The notes beneath the pieces were generated by a model that searched no databases, was not told where the DNA came from, and was given only the letters and a program-made list of their open reading frames with translations. The translations under genes and the position numbers were made by a program. A stretch of 64,000 bases of DNA, from positions 204,667 through 268,666 of the forward strand of contig JFHF01000004.1 in assembly GCA_000648925.1 (NCBI GenBank), in the 5' to 3' direction. Source of the DNA: Caballeronia jiangsuensis. Its GTDB lineage: Bacteria > Pseudomonadota > Gammaproteobacteria > Burkholderiales > Burkholderiaceae. The first letter of the stretch is position 1. Each line of letters starts with the position of its first letter. This document shows, one piece after another, positions 8,668 through 17,698 of this stretch.

Positions 8668-8679
8668 GAAGCAGATGCA

Positions 8680-9429
8680 CTATCGCTGCGACAGCGCGTT
8701 CGCGGACTGCAACAGATCGTCGAGCATCGCCTGCCGCCGTTGCGGATCGGTATCGCGACCGGTCATGAAGCACAGCGCCGCGATCGGCATGCCGGCGCGA
8801 TCGCGCACGGGCGCCGCCATGCACAGGCGAAACGCGTTCGACAAGCCTTCCGTGCAGCAGTAACCCAAGTCCTTCGCGCGCTGAACATCGCGCATGAATT
8901 CATCGAAGTCGATATGCACGCCGTTATCCAGCGTGAAGTCCTCGCGCGGAATCAATGCGCCGATTTCCCCGGCGTTCATGTGACCGAGCAGCAGGCGTCC
9001 GGTCGCGGTCCATGGAATCGGCACTCTCACGCCGATGTCCGAACTGATATTGAACGGGCGCGCGCTGTTCTCGGACAGCACCACGGTGTACTTGTTGCCC
9101 TCCAACATGCACAACTGGGTGGTCTCGTCGTACTTGCGCACCAGCGCGAGAATCGACTGATGCGCGCGGCTGATCAGGTCGTTGTGCGTGGCGTAATCGG
9201 AGCCGTAATAGTGCATCTCGCGCCCGAAGAAGACGCTTCCATCGGCGGAAGTTTCGAGCCAGCCGACATCCGCGAGTATCGCGACCAGCTCGTAGATGCT
9301 CGAACGCGGCGCACCGGTCGCTTCGATCAACTCGCGCATCGTCATCGGGCGCTGCGCGAGATGCAATTGACGAAACATCGCAATGACCCGGTCCACGCCT
9401 CTCGCTCGCGACGATTCTGTAACTGCCAT
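8680..9429 (-). CDS. IclR-family transcriptional regulator of the amino-acid ABC operon
   Basis: 249-aa IclR regulator. The N-terminal winged helix-turn-helix is at about residues 8-65 (RVIAMFRQLHLAQRPMTMRE, GAPRSSIYELVAILADVGWL). The C-terminal effector domain contains IPWTATGRLLLGHM and LGYCCTEGLSNAFRLCMAAP. It is the last gene of the leftward operon, 18 bp after the ATPase gene, so the sensor is coexpressed with the transporter. Its likely target is the perfect inverted repeat at 12555-12572 in front of the operon (inference). The ligand is probably the imported solute or a product of it. Confidence 0.9.
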   Translation of the reverse strand: MAVTESSRARGVDRVIAMFRQLHLAQRPMTMRELIEATGAPRSSIYELVAILADVGWLETSADGSVFFGREMHYYGSDYATHNDLISRAHQSILALVRKYDETTQLCMLEGNKYTVVLSENSARPFNISSDIGVRVPIPWTATGRLLLGHMNAGEIGALIPREDFTLDNGVHIDFDEFMRDVQRAKDLGYCCTEGLSNAFRLCMAAPVRDRAGMPIAALCFMTGRDTDPQRRQAMLDDLLQSANALSQR

Positions 9430-9447
9430 GCATTCGCTCCGTATGCG

Positions 9448-10200
9448 TCAATGGTCGAGCACGCGATGCAGGAACTGCCGGGTGCGCTCGTTCGATGGAT
9501 TCACGAAGATCTGTTCCGGCTCGCCCTGCTCCGCGATCACGCCCTTGTCCATGAAGACGACGCGATCCGCCGTCTTGCGCGCGAAGCCCATTTCGTGCGT
9601 GACGACGACCATCGTCATGCCGTCGCGTGCGAGTCCGCGCATCACTTCGGTGACTTCGCCGACGAGTTCGGGATCGAGCGCCGAGGTCGCTTCGTCGAAG
9701 AACATGATGCCCGGCTCGACGGCGAGCGCCCGCGCAATCGCGACGCGCTGCTGCTGTCCGCCCGACAACTGGCTCGGGTAATGATCGGCGCGATCCGCGA
9801 GGCCGACGCGATCGAGCACGTCCATCGCGCGCTTGCGGGCATCGGCGGGATTCATCTTGCGCGCCTTGATCAGCGCGAGCGTGACATTGCCGAGCGCGGT
9901 CTTGTGCGGAAACAGATTGAACTGCTGGAACACCATGCCGACGTGACCGCGAATGTCGCGTGCGCGCTTCGGGTCGTGCATCGGCACGTCGTTGACCCAG
10001 ACTTCGCCGGAATCCGTCGTTTCCAGTCCCGCCATGATGCGCAGCACCGTGCTCTTGCCCGACCCCGACGCGCCGATGAGCACGAGCACTTCGCCCGCGC
10101 GCACTTCGAGATTGATCTCGTTGAGCACGCGCGTCGCGCCGAATGCTTTGCTGACGCCCGAGAGCGAAATGACGGGCTTGGTCTGACTTTGATTGCTCAC
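9448..10200 (-). CDS. polar amino-acid ABC transporter ATPase (GlnQ/HisP type)
   Basis: Cytoplasmic ATPase of a polar amino-acid importer, 250 aa, the usual family length. Walker A is GASGSGKST (about residues 42-50), the Q-loop lies in [15 protein letters not shown], the signature is LSGGQQQR, Walker B is [16 protein letters not shown], and the H-loop is [10 protein letters not shown]. It starts with GTG at 10200 inside the overlapping GTGA of the permease stop, preceded by AGGAGACTGTC, so it is translationally coupled. The sequence is typical of the amino-acid subfamily, but the solute is not predictable. Confidence 0.93.
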   Translation of the reverse strand: MSNQSQTKPVISLSGVSKAFGATRVLNEINLEVRAGEVLVLIGASGSGKSTVLRIMAGLETTDSGEVWVNDVPMHDPKRARDIRGHVGMVFQQFNLFPHKTALGNVTLALIKARKMNPADARKRAMDVLDRVGLADRADHYPSQLSGGQQQRVAIARALAVEPGIMFFDEATSALDPELVGEVTEVMRGLARDGMTMVVVTHEMGFARKTADRVVFMDKGVIAEQGEPEQIFVNPSNERTRQFLHRVLDH

Positions 10201-10841
10201 GACAGTCTCCTGCGGTCATGGTGGCGCACCCACTGCGAAAGCGGGAAGCACACGACGAAATAGATGAGTGCGACGAGTCCGTATATCTCGACCGGCTTGC
10301 CGATGCGATCGACGATCGCCTGCCCGCCGTGCATCAGTTCCGACATGCCGATCATGCTGACGATCGACGTGTCCTTGATGAGCGAAAGATACTGGCCGAT
10401 GAGCGGCGGCAGCACGATCCTGCCGGTCTGCGGCAGCACGACGAACGCGAACGCCTGCATGCGCGACAGACCGAGAATCTGCGAGACTTCCCATTGGCCC
10501 TTCGCCACCGACTCGATCCCGGAACGGAACACTTCGGCGATATACGCGCCCTGATACACGGAAAGGCCGATCACGCCGGCGGCGAATACATCGATCGCAT
10601 AGCCGAAGTAAGAGACGCCGAAGTAGATGAACATCAGCGTGATCAGCACGGGCGTACCGCGAAACAGCTCGGTATACAGGCGCGCGATGCGATCCGTGCC
10701 CCACGGTCCGAACGATCGCAACACGGCGGCAATGAGGCCGATCAGCGTGCCGCCGACGATCGACGCGATGGACAACAGCAGCGTCGTCACGAGACCTTGC
10801 AGCAGGATCGACAGACTGGTTCCCAGCAATTCAATTGACAT
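10197..10841 (-). CDS. amino-acid ABC transporter permease (HisM/GlnP type)
   Basis: Inner-membrane permease, 214 aa, with about five hydrophobic helices and the HEQ-type permease domain. [20 protein letters not shown] and the EAA loop ([20 protein letters not shown], then [20 protein letters not shown]) are diagnostic of polar amino-acid systems. Start at 10841 with CGGAG upstream. It follows the first permease by 21 bp and overlaps the ATPase by 4 bp. It should form a heterodimeric channel with the product of 10863-11579. Confidence 0.92.
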   Translation of the reverse strand: MSIELLGTSLSILLQGLVTTLLLSIASIVGGTLIGLIAAVLRSFGPWGTDRIARLYTELFRGTPVLITLMFIYFGVSYFGYAIDVFAAGVIGLSVYQGAYIAEVFRSGIESVAKGQWEVSQILGLSRMQAFAFVVLPQTGRIVLPPLIGQYLSLIKDTSIVSMIGMSELMHGGQAIVDRIGKPVEIYGLVALIYFVVCFPLSQWVRHHDRRRLS

Positions 10842-10862
10842 GATCCAACTCCGATTCGGTCA

Positions 10863-11579
10863 TCAGGCGCGGTTGGCGCGGCGCAGCGCGAGACCGCCGA
10901 AGCGCGCGCGCGGCCGGACGATCAGCGGCGGATGAAACATCCGTGCGCCGAGCTGCCCCGCGATCCACGACAGCACGTTGCTCAGCACCAGATACGCGAC
11001 GAGCACGACCGCGAATGTCTGGATATAGAGCAGCGTGCGCGAGTTGATCACGGTCGCGGTGCCGGTCAGTTCGGGCAATGCGATCGCGGACAAGAGCGAC
11101 GTGCCGAGCAACAGTTGAATCAGGTAATTGACGATCGCCGGATAAACGGCGCGCGCGGCCTGCGGCAATACGATCTCCGTGAAAATCTGGCCGCGTTCGA
11201 GACCGAGAATGCCCGCGGCTTCGAGCTGCCCGCGCGGCACCGACTGAATGCCCGCGCGAAACACTTCCGACAGATAAGCGCCGACGTTGAGTCCCAGCGC
11301 GATCACGCCAGCCCAGTACGCGTCGAGCGAAATTCCCGCCGACGGCAAGCCGAAGAACACGATAAATATCTGCAGGAGAACCGGCGTATTGCGGATGATC
11401 TCGACGTAAGCCCGGGCGATGAACCGGATCACGCCGAGCGGCGACATGCTGGCCAGCGCCGTCAGCAGACCGAGCAGCACCGCCAGCACGAACGCGAGAA
11501 GCGTCACTTGCAGCGTCAGCCAGCCCGCTTTCAGGAACTCGGGGACATAGCCCCACAAGGTTAGCCACTCGTAACTCAT
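10863..11579 (-). CDS. amino-acid ABC transporter permease (HisQ/GlnP type)
   Basis: Second inner-membrane permease, 238 aa. IARAYVEIIRNTPVLLQIFI and the EAA loop (IQSVPRGQLEAAGILGLERG, then IVLPQAARAVYPAIVNYLIQ) place it in the polar amino-acid permease family. The C-terminus is extended by a basic, Pro/Arg-rich tail (LIVRPRARFGGLALRRANRA) not usual for the family. Start at 11579 has a strong GGAGGCTGAA site. It lies 51 bp after the binding-protein gene and 21 bp before the other permease. Confidence 0.92.
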   Translation of the reverse strand: MSYEWLTLWGYVPEFLKAGWLTLQVTLLAFVLAVLLGLLTALASMSPLGVIRFIARAYVEIIRNTPVLLQIFIVFFGLPSAGISLDAYWAGVIALGLNVGAYLSEVFRAGIQSVPRGQLEAAGILGLERGQIFTEIVLPQAARAVYPAIVNYLIQLLLGTSLLSAIALPELTGTATVINSRTLLYIQTFAVVLVAYLVLSNVLSWIAGQLGARMFHPPLIVRPRARFGGLALRRANRA

Positions 11580-11630
11580 TTCAGCCTCCGCATCGTGCCG
11601 GTTTCATGCGATATCGACATCACGCCTTCC

Positions 11631-12473
11631 TCAGAACTGCGGGTTGAGCGGATAACGCGGATCGACGCCGAACCACTTCTTGTAGAGCTGCGCGTTGAGC
11701 TTCGACGCGTTGATGTTGAAGAGGAACAGGTTCAGGTAATTGAGCCACGCCTGATCGCCGGCCTTCACGCCGAAGCCGTTGTATTCGAGCGGCACGAGGG
11801 CTTCGTTGGTCACGGTCAGTTCGGGGTCGAGCGTCGCCTGATACGCGAGGAAGTTGTTGTCCTCGATCATCGCGTCGGCCTGACCTTGCTTCACGGCGAG
11901 AATCGCGGCCTGCGAGCTGTCGTATTCCTGGATCTTGATCGGAATGTTCAGCGAGCGGACTTCATCGCCGTTGGTCGAGCCTTTCACGGTCGCGATCGTA
12001 CGGTTGCCCATGTCCTTCACGGACTGAATGCCGCTGCTCTTCTTCACGAGCAGCGCTTCGCTCGCGACGACGTAAGGCGTCGTGAATTCGATGACCTTCG
12101 CACGCTCCAGATTGCGCGTGAAGTTGCAGAACACGACATCGACCTTGCTCGTCTGCAGGTTCGGAATCCGGTTCGCGCTCGTCGTGTTCACCACTTCGAG
12201 CTTCACGCCCATCTGTTTGGCGAGCTCCTTGGCGAGATCGACGTCGTAGCCATCGGGCTGACCGGCCTTGTCGTAGAAGCCGAACGGCGCGAAGGTCAGG
12301 CAGTCGCCGACACGCAAGGTCCCGCGCTGAAGCACCGCCTGAAGCGTCGAACCGGAACCGGCCGCCGCGCCGCCTTCGGCCGGCGTGGAAACCTTGGTAC
12401 ACGCGGACAGCGCCAGCGCCCCGGCGATGACGAACAGCGAGACAGTTCTGGCGCCTATGTTCGAGAGTTTCAT
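11631..12473 (-). CDS. amino-acid ABC transporter substrate-binding lipoprotein
   Basis: Family 3 solute-binding protein, 280 aa. The signal peptide ends LALSAC (Cys25), so it is a lipoprotein, which is less common than a soluble periplasmic form in Proteobacteria. The SBP_bac_3 fold is shown by VLQRGTLRVGDCLTFAPFGF, GQPDGYDVDLAKELAKQMGV and VDVVFCNFTRNLERAKVIEF. It lacks the usual Arg-Asp amino-acid contact written 'RxxxxxF(S/D)PPY' in canonical form: the site reads FTRNLERAKVIEFTTPYVV. First gene of the operon; an 18-bp perfect inverted repeat lies about 80 bp upstream. Confidence 0.9.
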   Translation of the reverse strand: MKLSNIGARTVSLFVIAGALALSACTKVSTPAEGGAAAGSGSTLQAVLQRGTLRVGDCLTFAPFGFYDKAGQPDGYDVDLAKELAKQMGVKLEVVNTTSANRIPNLQTSKVDVVFCNFTRNLERAKVIEFTTPYVVASEALLVKKSSGIQSVKDMGNRTIATVKGSTNGDEVRSLNIPIKIQEYDSSQAAILAVKQGQADAMIEDNNFLAYQATLDPELTVTNEALVPLEYNGFGVKAGDQAWLNYLNLFLFNINASKLNAQLYKKWFGVDPRYPLNPQF

Positions 12474-12554
12474 TTGCAGGTCCTGTTCTTGAGGAAGGAA
12501 ATGACGGAACCGGTTCCAGACTCGTTCCGCATCGAAAATCGGGTTGTCGCTCGT

Positions 12555-12572
12555 TGTCCGGTATATCGGACA
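12555..12572. promoter_or_regulatory. candidate IclR operator for the amino-acid ABC operon
   Basis: TGTCCG-GTATAT-CGGACA, a perfect 6-6-6 inverted repeat, lies 82-99 bp upstream of the binding-protein start. The operon contains its own IclR gene, which makes that protein the obvious candidate ligand (inference). Confidence 0.6.
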
Positions 12573-12753
12573 GGCATCTGGCTAATCGGAATGCAATGCA
12601 GTGTTGGATAAGAGAATTCCGCGCGCAAGCCGCCCGAACCCTAATTGCACGGATTTTTTTGTTCGGATACGGGCGAGTTAGCACGCACGTGCGCAACCAT
12701 CACGGCGTCCCGTGATGGCGCTCAAGCCCTGTGCGATGACTTCGGCTGCGAAA

Positions 12754-13056
12754 CTACTGGCTCGCGCCCGCCCCGATCCCCGCCTTCTTCTGAGCGTTCT
12801 GCAAATCCTGGGGATAGTTGGGATCGTTCGCGCGGCCCGGGTTGTAGCCCGCGTCTTCGAGTTTCTTCAACTCGGCGTTCTTCTTGGCGCGCGCCTGTTT
12901 GCGGGCGGCCTTCTTTTCCGCTTTCGTCGTGGGTGCCGCTTGCGTCGCGTCAGTGGCGGTCGAACCGGTATCCTGAGCATAGGAAAGCGGAGTCGCGGAT
13001 GCGCCCACAACGCCCATGATGAGTGACACAGCAATGCTTGCCAGCTTCGTTCTCAC
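12754..13056 (-). CDS. small secreted DUF4148-like protein (100 aa)
   Basis: Function unknown. The signal peptide is at about residues 1-27 (MRTKLASIAVSLIMGVVGAS, TPLSYA|QDTG). A Thr/Ala linker, a highly basic Lys/Ala/Arg helix (KAEKKAARKQARAKKNAELK) and a terminal motif KLEDAGYNPGR...YPQDLQNAQKK follow. The latter resembles the 'AELxxLExAGYNP...YPxxIQxAExR' motif of DUF4148, a Burkholderia-rich family of small periplasmic proteins (recalled, not searched). It stands alone between the ABC operon and the YaiI gene. Confidence 0.75.
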   Translation of the reverse strand: MRTKLASIAVSLIMGVVGASATPLSYAQDTGSTATDATQAAPTTKAEKKAARKQARAKKNAELKKLEDAGYNPGRANDPNYPQDLQNAQKKAGIGAGASQ

Positions 13057-13208
13057 GGTGATTCTCCGTTCTGGAGGAGATGCGTTTCACGAAAGTATAG
13101 GGCGTTCGGGTCCACGCTGCGTCGCCGGAAGTCATCATGCGATACTCGTCGCGCCGCGCTGCCCGCTTCCATTCGCGACGGCGGCTTAACATTCCGGGAT
13201 ACCAACCG

Positions 13209-13658
13209 ATGCAAATCATCGTCGATGCCGACGCCTGCCCCGCCGTCGTGAAAGATATCCTGTTTCGCGCAGGCCCGCGCATGAACGTGAACGTCACGCT
13301 GGTCGCCAATCAGTTCCTTCGCACGCCGCCCTCGCCCTGGATACGCGCGATTCAGGTGCCCGCCGGTTTCGACGTCGCCGATGCGCGCATCGTCGAGATG
13401 GCGCAGGCGGGCGATCTGATCATCACGGCGGACATCCCGCTTGCCGCCGCGGTGATCGCGAAGGGCGCGTTCGCGCTCGATCCTCGCGGCGAATGGATGA
13501 GCGCGGAGAACATCGAAGAACGGCTGTCGATCCGCGCGATGATGGATCAGTTGCGCAGCTCCGGCGTCCAGACGGGCGGCCCCGCGCCGTATGCGCCGCG
13601 CGACGGCAAGAATTTCGCCGCGCAACTCGATCGCTTCCTCGCGAAGAACGCGCGATAG
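13209..13658 (+). CDS. YaiI/YqxD (UPF0178, DUF188) family protein
   Basis: 149-aa member of the widespread UPF0178 family, which has a PIN-like fold and no firmly established function. Diagnostic motifs are [20 protein letters not shown] at the N-terminus, [20 protein letters not shown] and [20 protein letters not shown], with conserved Asp residues that could bind metal, and [21 protein letters not shown] chose the Met at 13209 because the family always begins at that motif; the upstream in-frame extension is not conserved in style. The ribosome site is weak. Normal family length is about 150 aa. Confidence 0.9.
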   Translation: MQIIVDADACPAVVKDILFRAGPRMNVNVTLVANQFLRTPPSPWIRAIQVPAGFDVADARIVEMAQAGDLIITADIPLAAAVIAKGAFALDPRGEWMSAENIEERLSIRAMMDQLRSSGVQTGGPAPYAPRDGKNFAAQLDRFLAKNAR

Positions 13659-13668
13659 ACACGCCCCG

Positions 13669-13732
13669 CCCTTCCGAAATACGGAACAACGCATCGATCG
13701 ACGTTGACGCTTCGCGCGCCCGCGATGAAATT
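13669..13732 (+). promoter_or_regulatory. shared-motif promoter 1 (hydrolase pair)
   Basis: CCGAAATACGGAA ends at 13686; 17 bp follow, then TTGAC at 13704-13708 and a weak -10 candidate GAAATT at 13727-13732. The same motif-17 bp-TTGAC layout occurs at seven other promoters between 17.5 and 30.0 kb. TTCCGAAATACGGAA is also an imperfect palindrome. Confidence 0.7.
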
Positions 13733-13782
13733 GAGTGCTGACCGATAGAACGGAGATGGCGCGAATCGCGCGCAGCGAAGTC

Positions 13783-14556
13783 ATGAACGTTTCAAGTCAC
13801 ATGCCCGAATCGGCGCGCTGGTGGAAAAGCCACGACGGCGTTCGTCTCGCCGGCGATGCCTGGGGCGACCCCGGCGGCGTCCCGGTCATCCTGCTGCACG
13901 GCGCGGGGCAGACGCGGCACGCCTGGCAACGCACGGGACGGCTGCTCGCGGACGCGGGCTATCACGCCATCGCGTTCGATGCGCGCGGTCACGGCGATTC
14001 GGACTGGCCCGCGGACGGCAACTACAGCCAGAGCGCGATGGTGCGCGACCTCGAATGCATCGCGGTATCGCTGGGTGCGCGACGGCCCGTGCTGATCGGC
14101 GCGGCCACCGGCGGCGCGACGAGCCTGCTCGCCGTGGGCGAGAATTACGTCGATGCCCGCGCGCTGATTCTCGTCAACATCGCGCCGCAGACGGAAGCCG
14201 GCGGCGTCGCGCGGGTGCAGTCCTTCATGCGGCAACGATCGCCGGAAGACTGCGACCCGTATTTCGTCGCGTGGCCGCGAGACATGGCGCGGCGGCATCG
14301 GCGGCTCAGCGCGTGCGCGCGCAAGCTCGCGGTGCCCACGTTGCTGATGCGCGGCGAGCGTTCGGATGTCATCAGCGAGGAAGGCGCGAGCGAATTTCTC
14401 AAGCTGTGTCCGCACGCCGAATACCTCACCGTGCGCGACGCGGGTCATCGCGTCGGCAAAGGCAATGACGTATTCGGCGATGCCGCGCTGCGCTTCATCG
14501 AGCGGCGTGCGTGCGCCGAGCGGCCACGCGCGCGGCGTCTCTACGAATGCGCATGA
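13783..14556 (+). CDS. alpha/beta hydrolase paralogue that has lost its nucleophile
   Basis: 257-aa alpha/beta-hydrolase fold protein, a tandem paralogue of the next gene. It keeps WGDPGGVPVILLHGAGQTRH, AFDARGHGDSDW, an acid candidate (RGERSDVISEE) and the His region (DAGHRVGKGND). The nucleophile elbow reads GAATGGATS where the neighbour has GASLGGATS, so the catalytic Ser is Ala. It also lacks about 45 residues of the lid between FMRQR and the RRHRRLSACAR region. I infer it is non-hydrolytic or decaying. Start choice between 13756 and 13783 is uncertain. It is preceded by promoter 1 of the shared-motif set and followed 13 bp later by the intact copy. Confidence 0.8.
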   Translation: MNVSSHMPESARWWKSHDGVRLAGDAWGDPGGVPVILLHGAGQTRHAWQRTGRLLADAGYHAIAFDARGHGDSDWPADGNYSQSAMVRDLECIAVSLGARRPVLIGAATGGATSLLAVGENYVDARALILVNIAPQTEAGGVARVQSFMRQRSPEDCDPYFVAWPRDMARRHRRLSACARKLAVPTLLMRGERSDVISEEGASEFLKLCPHAEYLTVRDAGHRVGKGNDVFGDAALRFIERRACAERPRARRLYECA

Positions 14557-14569
14557 AAAAGGAACGACG

Positions 14570-15457
14570 ATGAGCGCAGGAACCCGACTCGCGGGCGCAC
14601 CGCAACCGATGCACATGTGGACCGGGCCATCGGGCATCGCGCTCGCCGCCGATACCTGGGGCGACCCGGGCGGCCCGCTCGTCATCCTGCTGCATGGCGG
14701 CGGCCAGACACGTCACGCGTGGGGCGAGACGGGCGCGCGGCTCGGCGAGGCCGGCTATTACGCCGTCGCCTACGACGCACGCGGACACGGCGATTCGGGC
14801 TGGAGCCCGGACGGCGACTACAGCCTCGACGCGCTCGCGCAGGATCTGCAATGCGTGATCGGCTCGGTGAACGGCGCGCGACCGGTGCTCGTCGGGGCAT
14901 CGCTGGGTGGCGCGACGAGCCTCGTCGCGATGGGCGAAGGCCTCGTCGATGCGAGCGCGCTGATCCTCGTCGATATCGTGCCGTACACGGAGCCCGCGGG
15001 CGTCGACCGGATTCGCGCATTCATGCGCCAGCGTCCCGAAGGCTTCGATTCGCTCGAAGCGGTCGCGGACGCCATCAGCGAATATCGACCGTCGCAATCG
15101 CGCCGCCGCAGTCCGGAGGGTCTCGCGAAGAACGTGCGGCTCGGCGACGACGGGCGTTATCGCTGGCACTGGGACCCGCGCTTCATCGAACGCCCGCTCG
15201 ATATCCGCGGACGCCACGAACGATTGTCGGCGTGTGCGCGCGCGTTATCGGCGCCGACCTTGCTCGTGCGCGGCGCAAGCTCCGATGTCGTCAGCGAGAA
15301 AGGCGTGCGCGAGTTTCTCGCGCTGTGCCCGCACGCGGATCATGTGAACGTCGCGGAAGCGGGGCATATGGTGGCGGGCGATCGCAACGACCGGTTCGGG
15401 CGCGTCGCGATCGACTTTCTGCTGCGCAACGTGCCGGTCCGGGACCGGCGCGGCTGA
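14570..15457 (+). CDS. alpha/beta hydrolase (intact copy of the tandem pair)
   Basis: 295-aa cytoplasmic alpha/beta hydrolase. Oxyanion region VILLHGGGQTRHAWGETGAR, DARGHGDSGWSPDGDYSLDA, nucleophile elbow VGASLGGATS (Ser), acid candidate RGASSDVVSEKG, and His in VAEAGHMVAGDRNDRF complete a triad. The lid between them includes GFDSLEAVADAISEYRPSQS and YRWHWDPRFIERPLDIRGRH, a pattern seen in esterase/peroxidase-like hydrolases that act on ring-cleavage or ester substrates. AAGGAACGACG precedes the ATG. It is cotranscribed with the dead copy and lies tail-to-tail with the acyl-CoA synthetase gene, suggesting it releases or trims the acid that is then activated (inference). Confidence 0.88.
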   Translation: MSAGTRLAGAPQPMHMWTGPSGIALAADTWGDPGGPLVILLHGGGQTRHAWGETGARLGEAGYYAVAYDARGHGDSGWSPDGDYSLDALAQDLQCVIGSVNGARPVLVGASLGGATSLVAMGEGLVDASALILVDIVPYTEPAGVDRIRAFMRQRPEGFDSLEAVADAISEYRPSQSRRRSPEGLAKNVRLGDDGRYRWHWDPRFIERPLDIRGRHERLSACARALSAPTLLVRGASSDVVSEKGVREFLALCPHADHVNVAEAGHMVAGDRNDRFGRVAIDFLLRNVPVRDRRG

Positions 15458-15464
15458 AGCGCGT

Positions 15465-17405
15465 TCAGGACTGCGCGGCGCGGCGAATCATGTCGATGGC
15501 CGCCGGATTGTCGAGCGATGAAAGATCGCCCGGCGAACGCCCGCAATACACGCTGCGAATCACGCGCCGCATGATCTTCGAGCTGCGCGTCTTCGGCAAC
15601 TGCTCGACGACGTGCAGCGCCGACGGACGGAACGGCCTTCCGAGCCGCGTATCGACGTGGCGCGCGACGGTCTGCTCAAGTTCCGTCTGCGACACGGGCG
15701 CGCCCGCCATCGGAATGACGAACACCACGAGCTTTTGCCCTTTGACGGGATCGTCCACGCCGATCGCGGCGGCCTCCGCGATCTCCGGCAATTCGAGCAG
15801 CACTTCCTCGATTTCCGCCGGCCCGACGCGCTTGCCCGCGAGCTTGATCGTGTCATCGGAACGGCCGAGCATGAACCAGTGACCGTCCTCGCGATGCATC
15901 GCGAGATCGCCGTGCACCCAGATGCCGGGCACCGTGCGCCAGTACGAATCGAGGTAACGCTCGTCGTCCTGCCAGAAGGATTGCGTCATGCCGACGAACG
16001 GCGCGCGCACCGCGAGTTCGCCGATCGCGCCGACGAGCGCGTGTCCGTCCGCATCGACGACATCCACGGCCACGCCCGGCGAGCTCGTGTTGAATCCGCT
16101 CGGCACGATGGGCTTCACGACCACGCTCGACAGCAGCGCGCCCGACACTTCCGTGCCGCCCGTGTAATTGATGACGGGACGCTCGCCTCTGCCGAATGCG
16201 CGCTGGAACCAGACGAAGTGTTCCGGATCGATGCCCTCGCCCGCCGTGATGAGCAAGCGCACGGACGACACGTCGCCCTGCATCGCCACGTCGGCGTTGG
16301 CCGCGAGACCGCGAATCAGCGTCGGCGCCGAACCGAAATGCGTGATGCGATGCCGCTCGATCAGACGCGACATGCGCGACCAGTCCGGAAAATCCGGCGC
16401 GCCGTCGTAGCAGACGAGCGTCGCGCCGCGCAATAACGCGCTCGACATCACGAGGCTGCCCGCGATCCAGCCCATGTCGGCGGGCCAGCAGAACACATCG
16501 CCGGGCTTCACGTTGAAGTGCACCGCCGAATCGTGCGCGATCTTCATCGGAAAGCCGCCGTGCGTGTGCACCGCGCCCTTGGGCTTGCCCGTCGTGCCCG
16601 ACGTGTAGATCACCATGAACGGATCGCCGGACGCCATTACTTCAGGCGCTGCATCCCGCGCCGCCGACGCGACCGCCGACCAGTCGACGACATTGCCGCG
16701 AAAGCCACGCGCTTCGTTGCCGTCCTTCCAGATCAGCGTGTCGATATCGGGCAGGCGCGTGAGCGCTTCATCGACGAGCGCGCGCGCATCGACCCATTTG
16801 CCGCGCCGCGCAAAACCTGTGGTCGCGATGAGCGCGCGCGCCGAGCACGACGAGAGGCGCGAGACGATCGCATCGACGCCGAAGCCGCTGAAAAGCGGCA
16901 CCGCGATGGCGCCGATCCACGACAGGCCGAGCATCGTCACGGTGGCTTCGATGCCGTTTTCCATCAGCAGGCCGACGCGATCGCCGCGTCTCACGCCCTG
17001 CGCCCTGAGGCCCGCCGCGAACGATGCGACACGCGCCTTCAGTTCGCTGAACGTGACGTTGCGCACCGAGCCGTCTTCGCGTTCCGCGACGACCGCGAGC
17101 CGATCGGCGGTGGACGGATCGTCCGCCCACTTGAGCACGGAGTTCACCCAGTTGAGCTTGCCGCCGTCGAACCATTTCGGGAACTCCTTGCCCGCCGAAT
17201 AATCCGCATACGCGCGATACGGCTCGTCCCACACGATGCCGCAGTAATCGAGCACCGTCTTCCAGTAACGGTCCGGCTCCGCGCTCGCGCAGGCCAGCAG
17301 CGCGTCGTAGTCCTGCACGCCGAGCCGTTCGATCAGCGCATTCACGTTCGACGTCGCGATGTCTTCGGCGCTCGGCCGCCACGCACTCTTCTGATGATCG
17401 TTCAT
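15465..17405 (-). CDS. AMP-forming acyl-CoA synthetase (acetyl-CoA-synthetase-like)
   Basis: Adenylate-forming ligase, 646 aa, making an acyl-CoA from a carboxylic acid, ATP and CoA. The N-terminus has the ACS-type cap (YWKTVLDYCGIVWDEPYRAY, KLNWVNSVLKWADD). Core motifs are A3 MVIYTSGTTGKPKGAVHTHG, A5 VINYTGGTEVSG, A7 WVHGDLAMHREDGHWFMLGR, A8 DTIKLAGKRVGPAEIEE and the A10 Lys in LPKTRSSKIMRR. Length fits acetyl/propionyl-type synthetases but the substrate is unknown. GGAATTGCA precedes the ATG at 17405. It is divergent from the thiolase gene, and both have the shared promoter motif, so it probably opens the pathway of this island. Confidence 0.92.
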   Translation of the reverse strand: MNDHQKSAWRPSAEDIATSNVNALIERLGVQDYDALLACASAEPDRYWKTVLDYCGIVWDEPYRAYADYSAGKEFPKWFDGGKLNWVNSVLKWADDPSTADRLAVVAEREDGSVRNVTFSELKARVASFAAGLRAQGVRRGDRVGLLMENGIEATVTMLGLSWIGAIAVPLFSGFGVDAIVSRLSSCSARALIATTGFARRGKWVDARALVDEALTRLPDIDTLIWKDGNEARGFRGNVVDWSAVASAARDAAPEVMASGDPFMVIYTSGTTGKPKGAVHTHGGFPMKIAHDSAVHFNVKPGDVFCWPADMGWIAGSLVMSSALLRGATLVCYDGAPDFPDWSRMSRLIERHRITHFGSAPTLIRGLAANADVAMQGDVSSVRLLITAGEGIDPEHFVWFQRAFGRGERPVINYTGGTEVSGALLSSVVVKPIVPSGFNTSSPGVAVDVVDADGHALVGAIGELAVRAPFVGMTQSFWQDDERYLDSYWRTVPGIWVHGDLAMHREDGHWFMLGRSDDTIKLAGKRVGPAEIEEVLLELPEIAEAAAIGVDDPVKGQKLVVFVIPMAGAPVSQTELEQTVARHVDTRLGRPFRPSALHVVEQLPKTRSSKIMRRVIRSVYCGRSPGDLSSLDNPAAIDMIRRAAQS

Positions 17406-17499
17406 TGCAATTCCATACCGATGAGATGAAGCCGGAAACCGGAACCTGGAACGAGGCCCGATCATTGTCGCTCCAATCCTGAGCGGCAGGGCAATGCCA

Positions 17500-17534
17500 G
17501 TCAACGCGGCACGCGAGCATGTTCCGTGCAACGA
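17500..17534 (-). promoter_or_regulatory. shared-motif promoter 2 (acyl-CoA synthetase)
   Basis: On the minus strand TCGTTGCACGGAA (17522-17534), then 17 bp, then TTGAC (17504 to 17500). The distance to the start codon (about 99 bp) is longer than at the other promoters. Confidence 0.7.
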
Positions 17535-17600
17535 AACGGCATCGCGAACGCGCGCGACGCTCGCATAGGGCGCAACCCGCATATCGCATTCGACGTGCTA

Positions 17601-17635
17601 TCGAAGTACGGAAATGTCTTTCGTCCTGCGTTGAC
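17601..17635 (+). promoter_or_regulatory. shared-motif promoter 3 (thiolase)
   Basis: TCGAAGTACGGAA (17601-17613), 17 bp, then TTGAC at 17631-17635, 68 bp before the thiolase ATG. Same architecture as the divergent acyl-CoA synthetase promoter. Confidence 0.75.
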
Positions 17636-17698
17636 GGAAGTATCGTGCGGCTCGCATCGTGCACGTACTTATCCGATATCCACATCGAAGGACGATTC

